Positions 36,022 through 49,070 are shown, numbered from the stretch's first letter. The stretch is 64,000 bases of DNA from Antedon bifida (GCA_963402885.1 OY727103.1:18750085-18814084), one strand, 5' to 3'. The notes: generated by a model not told the origin, from the sequence alone. A program made the numbers and translations.

Positions 36022-36407
36022 AGGCCCATTTACACTAGGACGATATCGATCGACGATAAATAAACAAATATGCATTGTTCATACATAAAACAAAAGAAAT
36101 CTAAAAAGTGTTTATTCTAGAACTATTTAGGAACCATCTATGCTTCCTTTGATGAAAATGATATTTTCACATGTCCAATCAAATGACGTCATAAGAGGAA
36201 TAATATCGTGACAATATAACGATTTTGTTTGTTTGATTGATCATGACGTCATTTGATTGGATTTTTAAAAATATTATTTTTTATCAAAGACAGCATAAAT
36301 GAGTATTCTATGAACCAAAACCTTTCTAAATTCTTTTGTTTTGTGTAAGAAAAATGCATGCTTATCTATTTATCGTCGATAGTTATCGTCCTAATGTAAA
36401 TGAGCAT
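36022..36407. mobile_element. MITE with ~45-bp inverted ends
   Basis: The left end cccatttacactaggacgat...gacgataaataaac is matched inverted by the right end tatttatcgtcgatagttat, cgtcctaatgtaaatgagc. TTAA sits at both outer borders and may be target duplication. The interior contains two CRE-like TGACGTCA-type motifs (atgacgtcat) in inverted partner positions. No coding content. Confidence 0.8.
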
Positions 36408-36409
36408 TT

Positions 36410-37690
36410 AAGATGTGGACGGAAACCAGGAAAGGATCGAATAAAGATTCACACAATAACCGTGCATGTATGTGCAATTGTTTTTCAGTAGACCTATTGG
36501 TACGTCTGCACTGCAACTAAAGATGATAGGCAGATCTATAGGGTCTCCGAATCGGCTCGGCACCTCTTTTTTGAAGTTTAACACCGCGACGTAATTCTCC
36601 CGAATGTGCCAAATGTACAGGGTCGTCTCACGTAACTCTGACAATGCATTTTCCCCCCATGTTCAGTTTTTGTAAGGCTAGTAGACTGGTATTTCTAAGC
36701 CGTAGGCCTACATATCGATTTTGAAATCCGGACATTACATGATAGTCCGCAAAGTCTGACGGGAAGAGTGGACAAAATATCGGTACAAATATGAACTATG
36801 ATAAAAATGATTTCCGATCAACTGGTTTGAAAAGGAAAATTAACATTTCGGCAAACATTTGAATTATTCAGGTCCATACCTGCGCCAGGACATTTTGTTA
36901 TTATATGGGGGTGATGCTGATTTATAGTTATTCGACACAAAAGCGAGGAATAATGGGTGTAATTACATTTCGAAAGCATGAACCACCAGGTACGTCCCTA
37001 GTGCCTTAAAATATCAATACCTTTCTCTGGTCAATGTCAGTTGCCTGTACTTATTCAGTTAGGTCTACATTATTTTCGCTGATTGATTGATCTTGGGGAT
37101 TCCCCTTTATAACACGCAGGATGTCAAAGTTTGAAAAAGACGATAGACAATGATGAAACAGTATCGGTTTCATTTTAAAAACAAATGGGGGTTTTATTGC
37201 TAAAACCTAATCGTGAACCTTACATGGATTGGCATGGATAAGGGCCCTGGTTCAATTCCAGTAAGTTGGCTATCATTGCGTCATTTTAAACTCAATATTT
37301 TTTAATATCCCTGTACACAACTGGCTTGTGTACTAATGAATCCAGTCCATCCTTTGGACCAGTATGGGTACTGGTCCGGTCAGCCCAGACGAATGAGCGC
37401 CGTTTGGTGGCAGCACTCGTCTCTCGACACGAAGGGGAGAAGAAAGTTGTGTCATCTACACCTGTGCGCAAAGACATTATCCCCGCACATTACAGGTGTA
37501 CCACGTGTATTGTATGTTATTGTGTTATTTTGAGTAGAAAATATTAACGCTCAGGTACATTAAGCTAAGCCAACAAAATACATATGCAGGTTTTTTTTAG
37601 GGGGTTGACAATTATTTTTTTGATGGGCAGAAGATGTGCAACTTCAGAGAGACCTGTGACTTACTCAAAAGAAATGGAAACAATATATCG
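36410..37690. other. Intergenic stretch without recognised gene
   Basis: It lies between the factor C-like 5' flank and the 3' end of SLC25A20. A small hairpin (ggaccagta-tggg-tactggtcc, 37356-37377) lies in a likely dispersed repeat at 37310-37545. A B-box-like ggttcaattcc at 37250 has no convincing A-box. Nothing coding was recognised. Confidence 0.5.
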
Positions 37691-37696
37691 ATCATC

Positions 37697-37702
37697 TTGT
37701 TT
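37697..37702 (-). terminator. Candidate polyadenylation signal of SLC25A20
   Basis: AATAAA on the minus strand (tttatt on plus) about 550 bp beyond the stop codon at 38251. Other A-rich signals could be used. Confidence 0.35.
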
Positions 37703-38250
37703 ATTAAACATCATAACAATAGAAGTATATAAATACAATTCTTAAATATATTTTGCATTGCAATGTAAACTTATCACTTTCAATTTCTACTACTGTACTT
37801 CCTTATTATCAATATCCTTTGTAGTGATTCTGTTCTACTGTATCTTGGCAAAATACACAGTATCATGGACAAATTGTGTTACATTGTCACCTGTATCATA
37901 GGAACATCATCTGACACTGTATTTAATACCCTTCCCTCATACCAGGGAAGAGTAAAATTTAGTCTTCACCTGCTCTTACAAAATTGACATGTGATGCTGT
38001 ATTATGGAAATTGTCTAAGATACTGCGATAAAAATTGTCACATATCAGAATAAAGTACAACTGGGATGAATTTATTGCAAGAATTAAAATGTAGTTAATC
38101 AGGCTATACTCGCATGAGATTATACCCTGAGATTTTATGAAAGATCGTAAATATAATCAAACCAAGGTCTTTCATTATTATTTTTCACTGATATTAATCC
38201 ATATTTAGTGCATTCTAAAATAAGCTGTGCATTATGTAAATCACACATTG

Positions 38251-41200
38251 TTATAGTGAAGGTGCCGCCCAGTTGAGGAATTTCATGGCGCATTCAAATC
38301 CACAGAAACAAGCCTGCAAAAAATAAAAATACAAATTATGAGTTTGACCGATCGTTTCCCTGAAGGCCAACAAAATAGAGGGCATTACAGACTGTTTGAT
38401 TGAATAAACATAGAGCGGTCTACAACCATTTAACTTCACAAATTTTCTGATCACATGAAATAATTTCTAAAATAACATATCTTATCTAAGCTTAGAGGGT
38501 GAACTTAGGCAACAGTGAAGTAAAATTATTTGAAGGTAATAAAAATAGGGGGCCCTGAAACAAATTTTTTATCTTAGAGATAACGTAACTCAAACAAGGC
38601 CAGGGGAATGCAATAATTTGAATATAGAGGGTGCTACAACAAATTGTTTATAGAAATAACATTTCATTAAATTGATAGTTTGGCCATGAGATAAAGCCTG
38701 TCCTTTCCTGTTGACATTAAATCACTGCGAGTTAGTTACACTGAGTCAACAAGATTCAACGATTGACAGGAAAAGGAGTAAAAATCAACGCAGATATTAT
38801 TGAAAATGTAAGCTGACCAATCAAATGGTTCACAAATGATGTCATCATACAATCGTCCAATTAACAAATCGATTGAAAAAGGTGGACAGCAGACAACAGT
38901 AAAGTGAATCTACACAAAATTTGCGTTTGCGAAATTTAATAGTATTTGAAAAAACCGAAACGTAACTTACCGCATTAGCAGGGAATGCCCTCAACATGAC
39001 AGGAGTAAAACCTTTGTATAATGACATCACACCCTCCTTAGCAACCAATTCTTTAAAAACGTCTCGTAGTCCATTTGGATATTGACCAGCAGGAGCTAAG
39101 CATGAAAAAAAAATGTCACAACGTAAGCAGAGGAAAATGAAATATTGAGAGAATTTAACACAAAAACATGCAACAATTAAAAATATACATATACAGTATA
39201 GCAAACAATAAAAATGATTTGTTAAGCACACATATCCACCAAAGATATGACTTGAAATATTGGGAAACTGCCACTATTAAATCAAAATAGTTAGTATACA
39301 ATTATAGTAAAGCTTTGTTCCCAACAATATACACAACAGCAATTATGGATGCCAATTTAACTTTGATGCAAAATAGTGAGAATTCACGGCAGCCAAAATT
39401 AAACTTGTAAATAGACAATACAAAATGTCTATTAAAAGCCAAACTATTTAAAAAATATAATTTGACAAAATATGCTTGCAACCTAAGCACTGAGTTCATG
39501 AGCAGGCTACATACGGTAACAACCACTACTGTAATGTAGTGTGTGTTGAGGTTTTCTGACTTGTAATGAGGACTCTACTCGCTTGACTGTAGTAACACAT
39601 ATATTGTTTATTCAATAATACTTGATACAATAATAATTCAGTATAATATGCAACTAAGGAACGGAGGATTAAGTGATGCTGTAAGTGAGGTGTGAGTGTA
39701 CATCTGCTTCTGGAGAAGTGTTGGTAAGGTGTGTCTTCCGTGAAGTGGCTGTGAGGTGTGTTTGGAGGCTCCTCGGCTTCGGTTCATTAGCATATGTCAT
39801 TACATCATCTGTGAGGCTAATGATTGGTCCTAAGTTGATCCAGGGACTTCTTGGAGGTATTGATTAATTGTATAGTAAGCTGTTACCAATGATGGATATC
39901 ACTGTCAAATCTGTACTTAAATAGTGTCAATCTCTCCTGGTTTAACGATGGGAAAGGTCATAAAGTTAAGCAAAGTGTTTTCTTTAGGGATTCAATTATG
40001 GACTAAATGGACTTTTAAAACATCTGGACAAACTCTCCACTGGACCAAGTGAGGGAGTTTGTGAACTCAATTGAATTCTAATACATAGGTTGATTTCTCA
40101 ATTATAAATGTATATCATTATATTACACTACTATAGGTTGCACACTTACCTGTTTGTAGTCTAGATTTAAGTGTATCAGGTGGTATTGCAACTGCCCAAT
40201 TAAATATACCAGCCATTCCACCAGCGAATAAAACTCGACCAACACTTAGACTAGATGGACTGAAATATAGTGGAAATAAAAATAACTTTTTAATGAAATT
40301 ACTTAATCTCAAATTGTTTGCAAAATAAAATTCCTTTTTCTTTAATGTATATTCAGAATATCCCAGTACACAAGAACAAACAAGATGCAATCTGAGGTGA
40401 ATCCAGAATTTGTTAAACAAGGGAAGCGCTAACATAATAATATTTAATACAGTAGAACCTCTATTAAAGGGACACACCATTGGGACCCAACAAATTGTCC
40501 CTTTAATGGGGTTGTCATCTCCCTGAATAGGGGTGTCTCAAATGATAGGTTCTACTGTAGTCTGTTATAAAGTACTGTAAAGCCCAAAATGTTTGCGCAT
40601 CCTTTATTTTCGCGACTTTTGCGATTGGATCACGAAAAAAAGGGCGTGCGAAAATCGTGAAACTCCCAACGATGTTGGTTACAGTCAATCAGGCCAAGAC
40701 TTAAAGGTAAATTTGTATGAAATGTATAGTACTTGCTTGACAAATCCTTTGTCCATTAATTCATTAAATCATAATGTGTCCATAAATTAATTATTCTACG
40801 TGCGTAGCTTGTGGTGTATCAAACAGCAACCCTCGTACTACGCCCTGGATCCTGCCCAGGCAATTTGATTTATTATAACACCTAGCCTTCTTGCAATTTA
40901 ATAGGTTAATTTTGTATTATGTGGCGTTGGTCAGCTCATAAAAATACTTACTCGGAATCTGCTGGGGTTATTGACCTTTTGATCAATTCATATGACATAA
41001 AGTAGACACCACTAGCAGGTATATCTGTATATAAACAAAATATTTACACATTGTTTATAATTTTATGTGCATTATATTTAATTATATGCAAATTATAATT
41101 AAATATGTAAATTAAATCTATGCGTCTGTAAAAACTTGGTGGATTTATGGTAGCTGGACCATGTGTGTTCCCTGCTATTAATAATAGATGCTTATGATTG

Positions 41201-44200
41201 CCACACAGACAATTTTAGAGAAGATATATATATATAGTAATACAGCCAATTTTTATTATAACAAATTTGGTATTTGCCTAGATACACTAAAATAATTTAT
41301 AATATAATAAATGACAATATTGAAAACTAGAAGCGTGTGTACCTGTACTCACATCTAGGGAGGTTTTCAAATGTAGTTTCCTTCCGAGTAAAATTGCAGG
41401 CATTTTAGTACCCGATATTTATGAATGCGTCTAATAGCAAATATTTTTATAAACCTGGGAAAATTGGGGCATTTTGACAACTCTATTTTTCAAACTTTAT
41501 ATAAACCTTCCCAGTACAATTATGGTAATGTGCATGCAGTAGTAAAATTTGTACAAATATAGTGTTTGTTTTACCCCTTAACAATGTTGCCACTGTGCCT
41601 TTATAGATGCCTCTAAATAGACCTGCTTCCCTGTATAGCTGCCTGGCACAATCCATAGGCCCAGCATACTTTGGTTTACCCTGAGATGCTGCTTGGATCT
41701 ACAAATAATATAACATTCATTGAGTTAAGAATTAAAATTAGATATTAGGTCAATAAAATCCTGTGTTTAACTTTGTCCCTTTTCTCTCGTGTAGGCTGCT
41801 TTTGCGCAAACTTATGCAAAGTTCTAAAACATACCGAGTACATTTTCAGCTAGGACAAAACTCAATCTATATTTGATTTTGCTGACACAAATAATTTAGT
41901 TGTACCTGTAGTAAACATTTAATTCTTTCCCCAGGAGCCATGATGGCAGTTGTGAAGACACCAGCCAGCATGCCAGCCTTGAACAGCTGTGTTGGTCTGA
42001 ATAACAAAAGCAGAGATTATATTATATACAAGATAAGATTCATTGTATTCTGCTGTGCTATTCTGATGGTAATACTAATAGTCTATGTTATTTAAAAATC
42101 TATTTTGACAAACCAAACTGTCAGTCAGGTCAGTAACTAATTTTGGTTTGTCAAAATAGATTTTTTAAATATCGTATCTTCAAACCAGATGAACAAGTTC
42201 TTTCTTAAATTTAATCCATTATGGTAAAACATGGCTCATGTACAGTTTACCCTTTTTTGCAATTTGTTTTGTTTTTATATATTTAGTAAAATTGTCAAGG
42301 ATAACCATAAGCGAATTCATTCAGTATCCTTCTAAATTAAAGGTGGTAATCCTGTTCACAAGACAACACAAGATTCTCTACATAAACAAAGTCTTATTAC
42401 AAGTCTTTAAGAGTGGAATCCTGACATGGACTGGACTTGAACCTAGGACCATTGGATAGGTAGCCAAGCATCATAACCATCAAGCCACAAACTCAACTTT
42501 ATTTATTTATTTAAATTCTCCACACCAACAGTGAGTCATTGAGTAGGTTATCATTTCCCAGTGTACTGTACAGACAAAACGACTCTCCTGGAATAATCTA
42601 ATCTTAACTTCAAATTTAGAAGATGGGTTTCAGGCTCTATCATCCTCAACTTTGTAAGTTGAAAAAAGAAAGAAAGGGCATTTAGGATATGTTCGACACC
42701 ATCACACCCTCCCCATACCTCCTATTTGTCCTCCCCACCCAGGCTTATTCTCCCATCAATCATTCTGGATCAACCTAATAACCTGTTTTCTTACGAATAT
42801 GAATTATTAGGTTCACTTGGAGTCTGTAGCTTCTTTCCAATTCCAAAGCCCAGGAAGCATACAGCATACATTGGTGTTACTCCCAATATGGGTGCTAACA
42901 TGCCCTTGTACAAGCCTGTAAATCCCTGTAAGAACAAATGAAGGAATGTCAGTTTTTTTTTAAACACAAACAATGATAATATTGGTAATCATCTCCCTCT
43001 AAAGGTGGGGCAATTTCTGCTAATTGGTAAATTTACACTTTATAATGGTAGGGCTTGGTTATAATTGATAGGGCTTGGTATTTAGGAGGACCCGTTTTGA
43101 GGTACAGTACCGTTTTTTTTAAATATAGAGCTCTATATGGTTTAGTCATGCTGCTGATATGTAATTTTTCCAAGTTAGGACCTCGGAGATGATGAGAATT
43201 GGGTTACAATAATCTACCTCTTTTGAAATAATCTTTTTTGCACAATCCAATGTGCCATTGTACATCAAAGGCTGTCCAGCTGCCGGTGTAGGTTGGGTCT
43301 GCAGTCGCACCTTTATAATAAAAATTAAAAATACAATCAATGATGAGTAAACATGATGGCGAGTAATGCCGTCATATTAAGACTTGCACTCATTAAATCA
43401 GTGATGGTTACAGTAGTAATGTATTACTTCGTTCTGATCTATAATTTTATATAACCTTAACTTGGAAATAAAATTGTATTTTGATTATTCATTTTTGATA
43501 ATGGCAATGACTGTGGTGGTGAATTGATTCAATTTAACAACTGGACACTGAGATCGCTTTGTTAAGATATACTCCATGGTGCGCGGTGTCTGTTAACGGG
43601 CGTGGAACTGATAAACCCTTTTATCTCCGGAGCTCAGCATCCTGTTGTTAGATTGCCTTGATTGAAATACTGAAATGATCACACAGACTGAGGAGACCAA
43701 AGAAGAGATCCCATCTGACTAGGTACACAGGGGTATTTAAACTCCATTAACATTAAACATTAATTAACAACAATCAATCAATCAATCATTTTTTTTTATA
43801 GTTTGACAGGTCAAAACTATTAAGGTGACCTTCTTTCTAGAGAGTCTAGTTTAGTGGCCTTAATGTAGCTCATGTGGTGAATTGTTTAACGCCTGCACTT
43901 TATGGCCTAAAGTCAGTCCAGTGGTTAGTTTAGCCGGGCGCCGGTACTACAGTGCCTAGCCTAGTAGTAGTTATGAAGGATTCAGGTAGCCTAGGCCTCC
44001 TTCCTAGTAGTAGTAGTAGACTAGTAGTAGTAGTAGTAGTAGAGTTGCAGAAGAGCGGGAGCCGGTTAGCTAGCTAGTAGGACCGGTAACTAAACTAGAG
44101 GCCTTCCCCAGTAGCCAATAACTAACCTTGATGGTGTCTAATGGATGACCAGCAAACACTAAACATACTCCACCAAAACCTCCGGCTAAAAAGTTTTTAA

Positions 44201-44219
44201 CAGGACTTATTTCTGACAT
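38251..44219 (-). CDS. SLC25A20: Mitochondrial carnitine/acylcarnitine carrier
   Basis: Inner-membrane antiporter exchanging acylcarnitine for carnitine, feeding fatty-acid oxidation. Exons on the minus strand: 44219-44127, 43310-43218, 42925-42795, 41996-41906, 41698-41575, 41024-40952, 40259-40150, 39095-38971, 38313-38251. They join in phase to 300 aa, against 301 in human. It begins [20 protein letters not shown]. The three mitochondrial-carrier signatures are intact: HPLDTIK (first repeat), APGERIK (second) and PPDTLK (third), with [17 protein letters not shown] and VMSLYKGF in the matching positions. The third-repeat segment [16 protein letters not shown] is characteristic of the carnitine carrier rather than ornithine carriers. 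The C-terminus is [12 protein letters not shown]. Introns hold a tRNA-SINE, a pogo-like MITE and a foldback. Nothing suggests loss of function. Confidence 0.96.
40450..40557. mobile_element. 108-bp pogo/Tc1-like MITE with TA target duplication
   Basis: The ends CAGTAGAACCTCTATT and its inverse AATGATAGGTTCTACTG are perfect for the outer 11 bp. TA flanks each side (40448-40449 and 40558-40559). The interior pairs 'aaagggacacaccattggg' with 'ccctttaatgggg'. It is inserted in an SLC25A20 intron. Confidence 0.8.
42088..42174. mobile_element. Foldback repeat
   Basis: Arms atttaaaaatctattttgac aaaccaa and ttggtttgtcaaaatagatt tttaaat are inverted copies with one base indel, separated by ~30 bp. 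It lies in an SLC25A20 intron. Confidence 0.75.
42405..42495 (-). mobile_element. tRNA-derived SINE fragment
   Basis: On the minus strand, an A-box-like tggcttgatgg is followed by 'ttatgatgcttggctaccta' and a B-box-like ggttcaagtcc with tRNA-like spacing. It lies in the same strand as SLC25A20, in its third intron. The anticodon arm is not a standard tRNA, so a functional tRNA gene is unlikely. Confidence 0.55.
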
Positions 44220-44514
44220 TTTATTAATTGTTTTATAACAACACAAGAAGTCAACTCCTCATCAAACCGACGTCGTGTGACAACTTCGCTACGCCTCAAT
44301 GCCTGAAGGTCAATGGTGGTTAAGTTGTTGTTCAACAGAGCAGAACGGCGCGTTATGCATAAATTAAAGGGCAGCTAGCATGCAGAGCACGTTGGAATTT
44401 GCTCCATCTAGGCATGCATGTGCGATAAAAAGTTAAAAGAGGGAAGAAGTAGGTTTTGGTGGTCCAAGTCTTGTACTTAAAAACAGGAACAAGGTCAACG
44501 TTTTATTAAAAGTA
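44220..44514. promoter_or_regulatory. Bidirectional promoter region between SLC25A20 and SENP8
   Basis: The two start codons are head-to-head, 295 bp apart. No TATA box is obvious. A CGACGTCG palindrome lies near 44268-44276 and the region is less AT-rich than its flanks, as expected of a shared housekeeping promoter. Confidence 0.6.
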
Positions 44515-47500
44515 ATGGCAGAAAGTGATAAAATTGTTCTAAGTTACCACGATAGCCTTCTACGCCAATCTGACCTTTCTCTTCTTCAGCAGGGACATTG
44601 GTTAAATGATAATGTTTTAAGCTTCGTATTTGAGTGAGTGGAACATCTACTTTTTCTTTACTAACTCTAGGGGCCTAGGCTAGGCCTACTATTACTAGCT
44701 AGCGGGCCTAGTAGGCCTAGCTAGTCTAGCCTATAGGTAGCTGTTTCGCACCCACATTGTATTTCGACTCTAAATGAACTTTATCGTGTACTTTTAATAT
44801 TATTGAAGGAACAGTCTCTAATAACACAATACTAAAGTAACTAACGCACACATTCGTACTGTATTCTTTTAATTAAGAACATTTTAAAGTTTTTTTCTGA
44901 TGTGACCCTCTCTCTGTTCAGGAGTAATACTGAATCGTGTACTGAAATCTATTTTCGTTTATATGCTTGGCAAAAATTGTGTATTGAATTTTTAGCAAAG
45001 TCAGAGATGATGACCCTGAAGCCGGCCCATTATTGTTTGTTTTGGCATAGCGCCCTTGGTACTGTATCCCTAGACACGATGGTTTTTTCACCCTGCTGCT
45101 CTAGCCAGCTACGTCCCATGAGGACTACTCATTCAGAAGCTAAAGCAAGCAGCAGTTATAGAATCTAAGGCCGACAGTTTTGCGACTTTGTAAACTCGAC
45201 TATAATTTATAGATCCCAGCTGCTGGACCCAAAAAATGTCTGGGAAAAGAGAGTCTATGAGGGCTCACGGTTGAACGATTTTGGATTCTCGCCCTTTGAT
45301 TGGTTGACGCGAGAAGAATTCACGTTGTCTCTAGAGGGTATTCAGTTGCATGCCTACAGGTTGAGGTCACACACACACACAGCACATTAAAGTTCAAAAT
45401 TGACCAATTTAAAATGGGCATGTGATTCATAATTAAAGAACTATCTTTGATTTTTATGTATTTTTGGGATTAAAGGACATCTTTTTAATAATTAATCATA
45501 AATATATCTGAAGAAAGAACAATGATTACTGTAATTAAAAATGTCAAGCAGCGTTTATGTATTTCTTGTTTAAATAGTAAAATAATTATTCAATCCACTT
45601 TTATATCTAAATACTGTACATTTGTATTTTAAATTTATAGATATTTTGAACATGAACAGTTTTGCAGTTTCATGGAGAAAGTGGCGTTCATAAGTCCTCA
45701 AGTCACACAGTTTATAAAGTTTGCTAGTGGTCAGTTTTGTTTTTAGTTAGTCCCTGTGTCATTTCAAAGCGTGACTAGTTTTAAATAAATTGTAAAAAAT
45801 ATAAATGTTGAATTTTGTTATATTATTCTTTTGCCTATATGGATATTGAAGTGTTCCTTCAAAATAACAGACTAAGCATTTTGGCAATATCGTAAATCTC
45901 ATGATTGTTCTGAAATCATATGTATGTCCCTAATACGTTTTCAAAATATGGTTCTTGATCTCGGTAAAGTTGTCCTTTAAGGGAAAAGTGTTGGGTCCTG
46001 AGTGTCCCTTTAATAGGGGTTCTACTGTAATGCACTTTTTGTACCCGCAAATTGTATGTAAAAGTGTACGGTACAATTACCCTCCATAGAACATCATTTC
46101 ATCAAACGCAACATGCATTATAATATATACACAATTTTGTAATTATTGTATTGTATTTTATTTTATTTGTAGTAGAATTCATTAATTGCCATGACCTACA
46201 ATTTACTGAACATTTTGATACAATTTTTGATACTGTGTTGTTGTTGTTGTTATATATTTTTGGGGCATTCATTTGATTATGTGACAAGGTATAAATAAAT
46301 GCTTCCCCTGAATAAATGACCCCTCCCCAGTCGAATAAATGCTCTCCTGGGGTGCATATTAAAAATATATGTTCAGAAGCTGGTATTGTACAAACACCTG
46401 TGACTAAAATACTGTGATGATTTATTTATTTTGTAGGTGATGACCTTGAAGTATTTCTAACACCTTTAGACTTGAAATCCAAAGATTTTGTATTGTGTTT
46501 CATCAATAATAACCAAATAAGAACAGAAGCTGGTGGAAGTCATTGGTAAGTTGAATTTAAAGCTTGATTCCCACTAGGACGCAAAGTAAGCATGCATCAA
46601 GTAGTTTGACCAATTAAAACATGATGGGTCATCTGAACTGCCGTCTGTGATTAGTCCTTGCTGTCTAGGGCATATGGTATACTGTATGAACATTTCTAGA
46701 ACAGTATTACAGTTACTGTACCTAACTGAAGGCCGGTGCACACTAAGTGACACAAGTCAAGTTGAAACAGGTCATGCAAAGCTTGAAAAAGTTGCCCATG
46801 GAGCAAGTCTAGCAAATTCACATTTAATGTTCACACTGAAATTGTTTACTGCGTCATAAAATGTTCACTTCGATGCTTGACGCGTATAAATGCTCAATGT
46901 GCTGTGGCCTTTAGAAATCTTTATTTAACCTTAATTTTCTAATCTAAGTCAAATTATTGAGTGGCTTATTTTCAAATTTTCTTCACAAGATTATAATTGA
47001 CACATTTTAGGATCTTGCATACAGTAGGCCTTAAATTTCTCAAAACCAACTGCAGGTAAAAGATCATCAAATTTCATTAAATTATTGTTACTATTTTTGT
47101 AGGAGTGTGATGCTCTTTCACCGTGAACTTCAACAATTCTTACACTATGATTCAATGTGCAACATGAATGCAGGGGTCGCACAACAAGTTTCTGTAAAAC
47201 TTCTTCCATATATTGGAGGTAAGTGATTATTTTCCTTCACGATTGTTGTAATGAGCAAGTGGCCAAACGGTTAATTAAGACAATGGAACCGTAATATATA
47301 GGGCGGCAAACGTAGGCCCAGTGTAGACATCTAGCTCATGTGTACTAATATATCTTTGTAGAGGAGTAGGGCTTGCACACGCAGCCACTGTCACACACAG
47401 CCACATACTCATCAAGTGGTATCCGAGTGTAATAAATAATAAATTGTGTTTAACATATCTTTTTTTAGCTGAAGAACAAACAGCATTTGTAAATGAAGAG

Positions 47501-48305
47501 TGCCCTCAACAACAAAACAGTAAGTTCCAAAACTAATAATAAAATGTTTCATGATTTTTATATTAAACTACAGTTTTCATGTTTTTGGGGAAAAATATGT
47601 CTTTATTATGTGTACAATCATGGACAAAAGAACACAATTTGCATCAGTGGTGAGATCAAACTATTATCCAACACGCTTTCCTATGCTAAACCACTGCTGA
47701 CAATCAAACAATTTCTTAATTCTCTTACCGCTCACATGACGCAATTCTTAGTTGTATAGGAACCAGTATGCATGAGTGCTTATATGGTAACATCGAACCG
47801 ATCATTGGTCACAGATACCCATACCGCACTTGTGATGCTATTCAAATTTTTAGTTGCGTCGATTCCTTTCAGTGTCAGAAAAAATAGAAAACTGAAAGAA
47901 ACTAAGCTGACGTGTACATTTTGTGTGCACCTGCTGCCTATTGTGGTCAGTTGCTCAGAGTGTGTATGTCGACAATGTAGAGTTCTGTTCCGACGTAAAC
48001 ACCATAATTAGTATTTTATTTTATTTTTGTTCTAAAAAGATATCTGAAATGGAGAAACATTTGTATTTTTTAGCTGAATTGTTTTTTTACTATGTTTGTA
48101 TCTAGCACAAGTTGAAAAATATGTTTTTACATCGGTAGGTTATGATTGTGGGTTGTTTGCAATATCTGTTGCGGAATGTCTTTGCAATATTCACCTACTG
48201 GAAGAGAAGAAAACTGTAAAAGAGGCTGTTACTCAGGAGAGGGTTACAAAGAAACGTGAATATATTAGAAATTTATTATTAAAATTATCAGCCAGTCAAA
48301 GCTGA
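44515..48305 (+). CDS. SENP8: NEDD8-specific cysteine protease (SENP8/DEN1)
   Basis: C48-family (Ulp1-type) protease that matures NEDD8 and removes it from non-cullin targets. Exons 44515-44633, 45641-45729, 46437-46545, 47103-47218, 47469-47519 and 48139-48305 join in phase to 216 aa (human 212). The start reads MAESDKIVLSYHDSLLRQSD, followed by WLNDNVLSFVFEYFE. The catalytic triad is complete: H105 (GGSHW), D122 (HYDS), C165 (SYDCG), with Q160 (CPQQQN) for the oxyanion hole. For the last exon the acceptor at 48138 was chosen over one at 48106, because only it restores the canonical QQN-SYDCG junction; the earlier acceptor would insert about 11 residues. The C-terminal helix region is EAVTQERVTKKREYIRNL. 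Shares a promoter region with SLC25A20. Confidence 0.95.
45970..46027. mobile_element. Right half of a pogo-like MITE
   Basis: The sequence gtccctttaataggggttct actg followed by TA matches the right end of the element at 40450-40557. The left end is missing or diverged. It lies in a SENP8 intron. Confidence 0.55.
46560..46650. mobile_element. MITE, family A, copy 5 (truncated)
   Basis: The left end gcttgattcccactaggacg caaag and the core tttgaccaattaaaacatga / ctgtgattagtcc are present, but the right end is absent. It lies in a SENP8 intron. Confidence 0.6.
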
Positions 48306-48802
48306 TAGAAAAAAGTGTTAATATGCTAACATTATGAGTTGAATTAGAATCATTCATACATTTATGCAAACAAGTAACAACTTTTTGTTTGAAGGATAGG
48401 CCAATTGTAGAATCACTTTTGTTGTGTGGCATCCAGGCCTCACTACAAAAATGTACAGTAGGTAACACCAAAAGCAAAGCAATACAGAAAAGGTTATGTT
48501 ATATTATATTTATACTGGGTAGAAATTGTTTGACAAATTTGAGAGATTCAAATTGAATGTCTGCAAAGGTCTCAATTCAACATAATATTTTGACCTTTAC
48601 AATTAGGTAGGTCGATTTGTTTGTAGAAAATTTATGTAACAACATTGAAGCAAAATGGGAATGCTACATTATTCTAGGTAGACATTTTCTAAAGCAAAAA
48701 CAAAATTAATCCCCTACTACTAGGCCTACCTAGTTTTACTAATTATTTAATTGCGTTTAAAAACACGATCAGAATGTATCCATATAACTGACTGTAACTA
48801 AC

Positions 48803-49070
48803 CATTCCAAAGTTTGGGTCCATAATCCATGTTGGCCTGGTCAATTTCTCCACAACGTTCTTCGCCGCCTTCACGTTGGTCGGCCTCGCCTTCAGAATCG
48901 GTGAGATAGGGCTCATACATATACGGTTGAATCGCCCTATTATTGCCTTCATATTGCGTATCCATAACGTCGTCTCCTTCATCTTCATCAATTTCGAATT
49001 CATAATGGATAGTTTCCTCTTCAAAATCAGACTCCGAACTGTCGAGATCGTACACAATACGTGTTGACAT
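48803..49070 (-). pseudogene. Orphan first exon of a P2X7-ballast-like gene
   Basis: An open 89-codon stretch on the minus strand begins MSTRIVYDLDSSESDFEEE, is strongly acidic, contains the motif QPYMYEP seen in stand-alone P2X7 intracellular-domain-like proteins, and ends at a good donor (TGGAATG|gttag). A second, frameshifted copy lies at 59933-60150, where the cysteine-rich second exon is also present. No second exon was seen between this one and the SENP8 stop codon (48305), so this copy looks truncated. It could still be a live gene if its other exons lie beyond SENP8. Confidence 0.5.

Noticed and set aside
37226-37275. tRNA-like B box (ggttcaattcc)
   Set aside because: No A box at the right distance and no cloverleaf could be drawn.
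42405-42495. Functional tRNA gene on minus
   Set aside because: A and B boxes are present but acceptor and anticodon arms do not pair; better called a SINE fragment.
46729-46914. Possible MITE with ggccggtgcacact / aatgtgctgtggcc ends
   Set aside because: The ends pair too weakly by eye to support a call.
48107-48138. Earlier acceptor for the last SENP8 exon
   Set aside because: It would insert about 11 residues into the QQN-SYDCG catalytic loop; the later acceptor restores the canonical motif.
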